Below are positions 44,167 through 47,236 of a DNA stretch of 47,236 bases, one piece after another. The translations under genes were made by a program, and so were the position numbers. The notes under the pieces are model-generated. The model was given only the letters and a program-made list of their open reading frames with translations, searched no databases and had not been told where the DNA came from. Every line of letters starts with the position of its first letter. The stretch's first letter is position 1. The stretch lies in the NCBI GenBank assembly GCA_903862415.1, contig CAIOYD010000002.1, positions 1 to 47,236 of the forward strand. The letters are read 5' to 3'. This DNA comes from an uncultured Oxalobacteraceae bacterium (GTDB taxonomy: Bacteria; Pseudomonadota; Gammaproteobacteria; Burkholderiales; Burkholderiaceae_D).

Positions 44167-44723
44167 CCTTAATATTATTTGGCGATATTGGTGTGGTACA
44201 GCTGTTTATTTTTTCTGGTTAGCTACCATCCTCATGGCTGGAATTAAATGTTGCAAAGCACCATTTTTAAATGAAATTATTCTAAGCAAAAACGTTTAAA
44301 AATTGATAAATAGTTTTATGTTTGAGGCGAAAGCCAGACTTGACATCAAGTGCTGCGAAATGGTTCTATGCGTCTAAATATTTTTTTGATGAATTTTTGT
44401 TGTGCTGAAAAATTCAGCGAAAAAATACAATCTCTCATAAGTAGGATTTGATTTAATTGACGTAGCTGAAAATAGATAGGCAGTCATGGATAAGCTTTGT
44501 TGCTTAAATTGCATCATTGGGCATCAGCATAGTCAGGGTGACATCATCACCAAGACTCTGGATATTAAAAGCTGCTTTAGTTTAAAAAAATACGTAAGTA
44601 AACTTATTTATGGTTAAAATACTAGGTTGAGGGTAAAAGCCAGTAATCTGTACAAATAAAGAAGAGCTGAGCAGCCGGAGCATCGGTAAATCAGTAAATA
44701 TTAAGCAGTATCGGAGGGATAGT

Positions 44724-45371
44724 ATGGATTTTTCAGAGCACGGGCAGGATCCGACCAAGAAATTGATAGGGATCTCTGTAGTAGTATTGATTCATGCGAT
44801 AGTTATCTATGCCTTGTTAAATGGCCTGGGTAAGCAAATCATCGCTGTTATCAAAGAATTACCGATTGAAACCAAAGTCATTGAAGAAGTGAAGCCACCA
44901 CCTCCACCTCCTGATGCACCGCCGCCGCCGCCGAAATTGGCAGCACCGCCGCCACCATTTATTCCACCACCTGAAGTGCAGGTTGCGCAGCAAGCGTCAG
45001 CCAACGCCATTTCAGCGGTATCGAATGTTCAGCCTGTACATCAGGATATGCATCCGAAAGTGGCAGTGGCGCCTCCGGCGCAAGGTCCTTCTGTGGTACG
45101 TGCCGTGGTGGATTTTTCCACCTGCGACAAACCGGATTATCCACGCAATTCCTTGCGTAACGAAGAGCAGGGTACCGTGCGTATTCAGTTCCTCATTGGA
45201 TTAGATGGTCGCGTAGCAGATTCCAAAGTCGAGAAATCCTCCGGATTCCGCGCTCTGGACGCTGCCGCAAAAAATGCGCTGAGTTTGTGTAAATTCAAAC
45301 CTGGCTCAGTTGATGGAAAACCACAGCAATCCTGGACTGCCGTGGATTATGTGTGGAAATTACCGGATTAA
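44724..45371 (+). CDS. tonB: Energy transducer TonB
   Basis: The 215-residue protein has an N-terminal membrane helix (about 14-34), a proline-rich span (58-83, blocks of four to six Pro with Ala/Lys), and a C-terminal TonB domain with YPRNSLRNEEQGTVRIQF and SSGFRALDAAA. It transmits proton-motive energy from ExbBD to outer-membrane receptors. The E. coli SxxxH pattern in the helix is altered: His24 is present but position -4 is Val. A GGAGG ribosome-binding site precedes the ATG. It is followed by exbB and two exbD genes. Confidence 0.96.
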   Translation: MDFSEHGQDPTKKLIGISVVVLIHAIVIYALLNGLGKQIIAVIKELPIETKVIEEVKPPPPPPDAPPPPPKLAAPPPPFIPPPEVQVAQQASANAISAVSNVQPVHQDMHPKVAVAPPAQGPSVVRAVVDFSTCDKPDYPRNSLRNEEQGTVRIQFLIGLDGRVADSKVEKSSGFRALDAAAKNALSLCKFKPGSVDGKPQQSWTAVDYVWKLPD

Positions 45372-45447
45372 GCTAAGCGGCTTGGCCGTCTAATTTAACC
45401 ATTACACTTATTTGATCGAAAATTAATTTTTAAGGATGTCCTCAATC

Positions 45448-46356
45448 ATGAAAAACCGCGTCTCAACTACATTCACAGCGCTCATCGCGGCAATGCTTTT
45501 CTCCGCCAGTGCTATCAGCGCTGCTGCTGACACACCAGCGGCACCAGCTGCCGAAGCCGCTGCACCTGCTGCCGCTGCTGCACCAGCTGCTGCTCCAGAA
45601 GCCGCTGCACCTGCCGCTGCTGCTGCCGGTCCGGTAGAAACGAAAGAAACCGTAGACAATCCATATGGCCTCGAAGCCCTGTGGAAAGAAGGCGATTTCA
45701 TCGCTCGTGGTACTTTGTTCATTCTGTCCATCATGTCCATGGGTAGCTGGTACATCCTGATCACCAAAATGATCGACCAGTTCAAACTCGGTGGTCAAGC
45801 CAACGATGCGAAAAAAACGTTCTGGAAAGCCGCTTCGATTCAAGCCGGTATCACTGGCCTGAAAGAAGGCAGCCCATTCCGCTTTATCGCTGAAACGGGT
45901 GCCAAAGCATCGGAACACCATGACGGCGCCTTGCTGGAAAAAATCGACCTTAACGAATGGGTGACCATGTCGGTACAGCGCGCTGTAGAAAAAATCCAAA
46001 GCCGTCTGCAAGATGGTCTGGCTTTCCTGGCTACCGTTGGTTCAACAGCACCGTTCGTCGGTTTGTTCGGTACCGTTTGGGGTATTTATGGCGCGTTGAC
46101 TAAAATCGGTATCGCCGGTCAGGCATCGATCGATAAAGTCGCTGGTCCAGTGGGTGAAGCCCTGATCATGACTGCCTTCGGTCTGTTCGTTGCGGTTCCA
46201 GCAGTTCTGGGTTACAACTTCCTGGTACGTCGTAACAAATCCGCCATGGAAGACGTTCGTGCCTTCAGCGCAGACCTGCACCTGGTCTTGATCAGCGGCG
46301 GCGCCATGAGCACCTCCGAAGCCGGACGTGCGGCCAACGTGAAAAAAGCAGGCTAA
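45448..46356 (+). CDS. exbB: TonB-system energiser ExbB (MotA/TolQ/ExbB proton channel), long form
   Basis: The 302-residue protein begins with a cleavable-looking signal (MKNRVSTTFTALIAAMLFSA), then an Ala/Pro/Glu-rich linker (about 28-65). The proton-channel core has three helices; STAPFVGLFGTVWGIYGAL is the conserved helix-2 segment. The extra N-terminal part is seen in long ExbB proteins of beta- and gammaproteobacteria. ATG 45448 is favoured over 45436 because AAGGA precedes it, although at wide spacing. It lies 76 bases after tonB and 3 bases before exbD. Confidence 0.94.
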   Translation: MKNRVSTTFTALIAAMLFSASAISAAADTPAAPAAEAAAPAAAAAPAAAPEAAAPAAAAAGPVETKETVDNPYGLEALWKEGDFIARGTLFILSIMSMGSWYILITKMIDQFKLGGQANDAKKTFWKAASIQAGITGLKEGSPFRFIAETGAKASEHHDGALLEKIDLNEWVTMSVQRAVEKIQSRLQDGLAFLATVGSTAPFVGLFGTVWGIYGALTKIGIAGQASIDKVAGPVGEALIMTAFGLFVAVPAVLGYNFLVRRNKSAMEDVRAFSADLHLVLISGGAMSTSEAGRAANVKKAG

Positions 46357-46359
46357 ATC

Positions 46360-46791
46360 ATGGCAATGGCAATAGGATCCCCAGATGGAGATGGGGAAGA
46401 TGAAGTCAACAGTACCATCAACACCACGCCGCTCGTCGACGTCATGTTGGTCCTGCTGATCATTTTCCTGATCACGGTCCCCGTGGTAACCCACACCATT
46501 CCGGTGAAGTTGCCAAGTGAACGCAATCAGCTGTACAAAACCCATATTGAAGACGTCGACCTGTCGGTCAACAAAGACGGCGACATCTTCTGGGGTCAGA
46601 AACAGCTGGCCGACACCAACGAATTACTGGAAAAGCTCAAGAAGGTGTCGGTCCTGGTACCGCAACCGGAAGTGCATATTCGCGGTGATCAGAACGCCCG
46701 CTACGAATTTGTCGGTAAAGTTATTCTGACAGCGCAGCGTGCAGGTATCGCCAAGGTGGGCTTTGTATTACAGCCACCAGCGAAAAACTAA
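46360..46791 (+). CDS. exbD: Biopolymer transporter ExbD (first copy)
   Basis: The 143-residue protein has a short cytoplasmic start, a membrane helix with the essential Asp27 (TTPLVDVMLVLLIIF), and a periplasmic domain. ExbD and ExbB form the proton-driven motor for TonB. It starts 3 bases after the exbB stop. The second exbD begins 16 bases after its stop, and the two copies differ enough to suggest distinct roles. Confidence 0.94.
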   Translation: MAMAIGSPDGDGEDEVNSTINTTPLVDVMLVLLIIFLITVPVVTHTIPVKLPSERNQLYKTHIEDVDLSVNKDGDIFWGQKQLADTNELLEKLKKVSVLVPQPEVHIRGDQNARYEFVGKVILTAQRAGIAKVGFVLQPPAKN

Positions 46792-46807
46792 GTGGGAGAG
46801 AACTAAG

Positions 46808-47236
46808 ATGAGTATGAACATAAGCTCGGGTAGCAGCGCAGAACCCGATGTCATGATTGAAATGAACATGACGCCGTTGATCGACGTGATGCTGGTTTTA
46901 ATCATTATGCTGATCATCACGATTCCGATTCAAAATCACGCCGTGAATCTGAACATGCCGACAGGAACACCACCGCCGCAAGTCACACCGCCGACGGTAG
47001 TTAACATCGACATCGATTTTGATGGTACGATTTTGTGGGATGGCAATGTTGTCGCCAACCAGGCATTACTGGAAGACCGTATGCGCTCTGTTGCCGCCAT
47101 ACCGGAACAACCAGAGATGCATCTGCGTCCAAACAAACTGGTGGCGTATAAAACCGTCGCCGGTGTCATGGCTGCAGCACAACGACTTGGCGTGACCAAG
47201 ATCGGCTTGGTTGGTAATGAGCAGTTTGTTGATTAA
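46808..47236 (+). CDS. exbD2: Biopolymer transporter ExbD (second copy)
   Basis: The 142-residue protein has the helix motif MTPLIDVMLVLIIMLI with Asp26, then a Pro-rich turn (PTGTPPPQVTPPTV) and a periplasmic domain. GGGAGAG precedes ATG 46808, and the stop is the last codon of the window. Tandem ExbD1-ExbD2 is known from Xanthomonas and several betaproteobacteria, where the second copy can be needed for only some functions. Whether more genes follow cannot be seen. Confidence 0.93.
   Translation: MSMNISSGSSAEPDVMIEMNMTPLIDVMLVLIIMLIITIPIQNHAVNLNMPTGTPPPQVTPPTVVNIDIDFDGTILWDGNVVANQALLEDRMRSVAAIPEQPEMHLRPNKLVAYKTVAGVMAAAQRLGVTKIGLVGNEQFVD

Larger units (their letters stand above)
43600..44723. 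other. 1.1-kb AT-rich gene-poor region before tonB
   Basis: No open frame of size or with a recognisable product is present. The sequence is much richer in A/T than the flanks. It contains the repeat ACGAAGT/ACTTCGT (43606-43612, 43640-43646) just after the NRPS-like stop, a 12-bp palindrome ATTCTTAAGAAT (43815-43826), a repeated ATGCCGA (43801 and 43831), and two similar AT palindromes (44030-44046 and 44149-44166). The tonB promoter must lie at its right end, where I see no certain box or Fur-site match. A 43-codon frame (44486-44617) is possible but unsupported. Confidence 0.6.

Noticed and set aside
44440-44723. Fur box upstream of tonB
   Set aside because: I looked for the GATAATGATAATCATTATC-type palindrome and found no convincing match, so iron control is not claimed.

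Overview
The window reads as chromosomal DNA of a betaproteobacterium, most likely order Burkholderiales and perhaps an Oxalobacteraceae/Undibacterium-like lineage. This rests on gene order and protein types (aroQ-accB-accC-prmA-DUF3426; yqgE-ruvX-pyrR-pyrB-pyrC'-plsC; tonB-exbB-exbD-exbD; an AlgP/H1-like Lys/Ala/Pro repeat protein). The genus is inference. Most of the window is dense, moderate-GC housekeeping DNA. No rRNA, tRNA, CRISPR array, intact insertion sequence or prophage was seen.

Layout. 1-1093 (+): the end of a histone H1-like repeat protein, a strong terminator, and a YggT membrane protein. 1090-16048 (-): a nearly unbroken 15-kb block. Read in transcription order it holds mpl-yqiA-ubiC-RNB nuclease (cell-wall recycling, esterase, ubiquinone entry, RNA decay), a TonB-like protein-aroE-mtgA, then aroQ-accB-accC-prmA-DUF3426-ribokinase-nucleoside hydrolase-2OG oxygenase (shikimate, fatty-acid initiation, L11 methylation, ribonucleoside salvage). 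16158-17290 (+): a nucleotidyltransferase-like protein and a TlpA-type thioredoxin. 17291-19400 (-): an MFS and a DMT transporter. 19598-25378 (+): a complete RND efflux operon (pump, adaptor, outer-membrane lipoprotein) with a recognisable promoter. 25381-27365 (-): an alkylation-repair pair, an Ada-AlkA fusion followed by Ogt. 27675-32351 (+): the yqgE-ruvX-pyrR-pyrB-pyrC'-plsC run; the dihydroorotase homologue has lost its HxH metal motif and is probably the structural partner of aspartate transcarbamoylase. 32394-40623 is mixed: glycerate 2-kinase, gloB, a YafS-like methyltransferase, rnhA, transaldolase, selD, an RhlE-type helicase with a long structured leader, and fabI.

The odd part is 40624-44723. 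It holds an 863-codon NRPS-like condensation-adenylation protein in which almost every catalytic signature is altered (second His of the condensation motif, phosphate-binding loop, YGPTE motif, and the Gly-Asp of the TGD motif) while structural motifs persist. It ends before the adenylation C-terminal subdomain and has no carrier domain. Alternative hairpins precede it, and 1.1 kb of AT-rich, gene-poor DNA with two near-identical AT palindromes follows. This is either a decaying NRPS relic or a pseudoenzyme kept for another role, and it is the best candidate for something undescribed. The window closes with a complete tonB-exbB-exbD-exbD operon (44724-47236) that would power TonB-dependent outer-membrane uptake.
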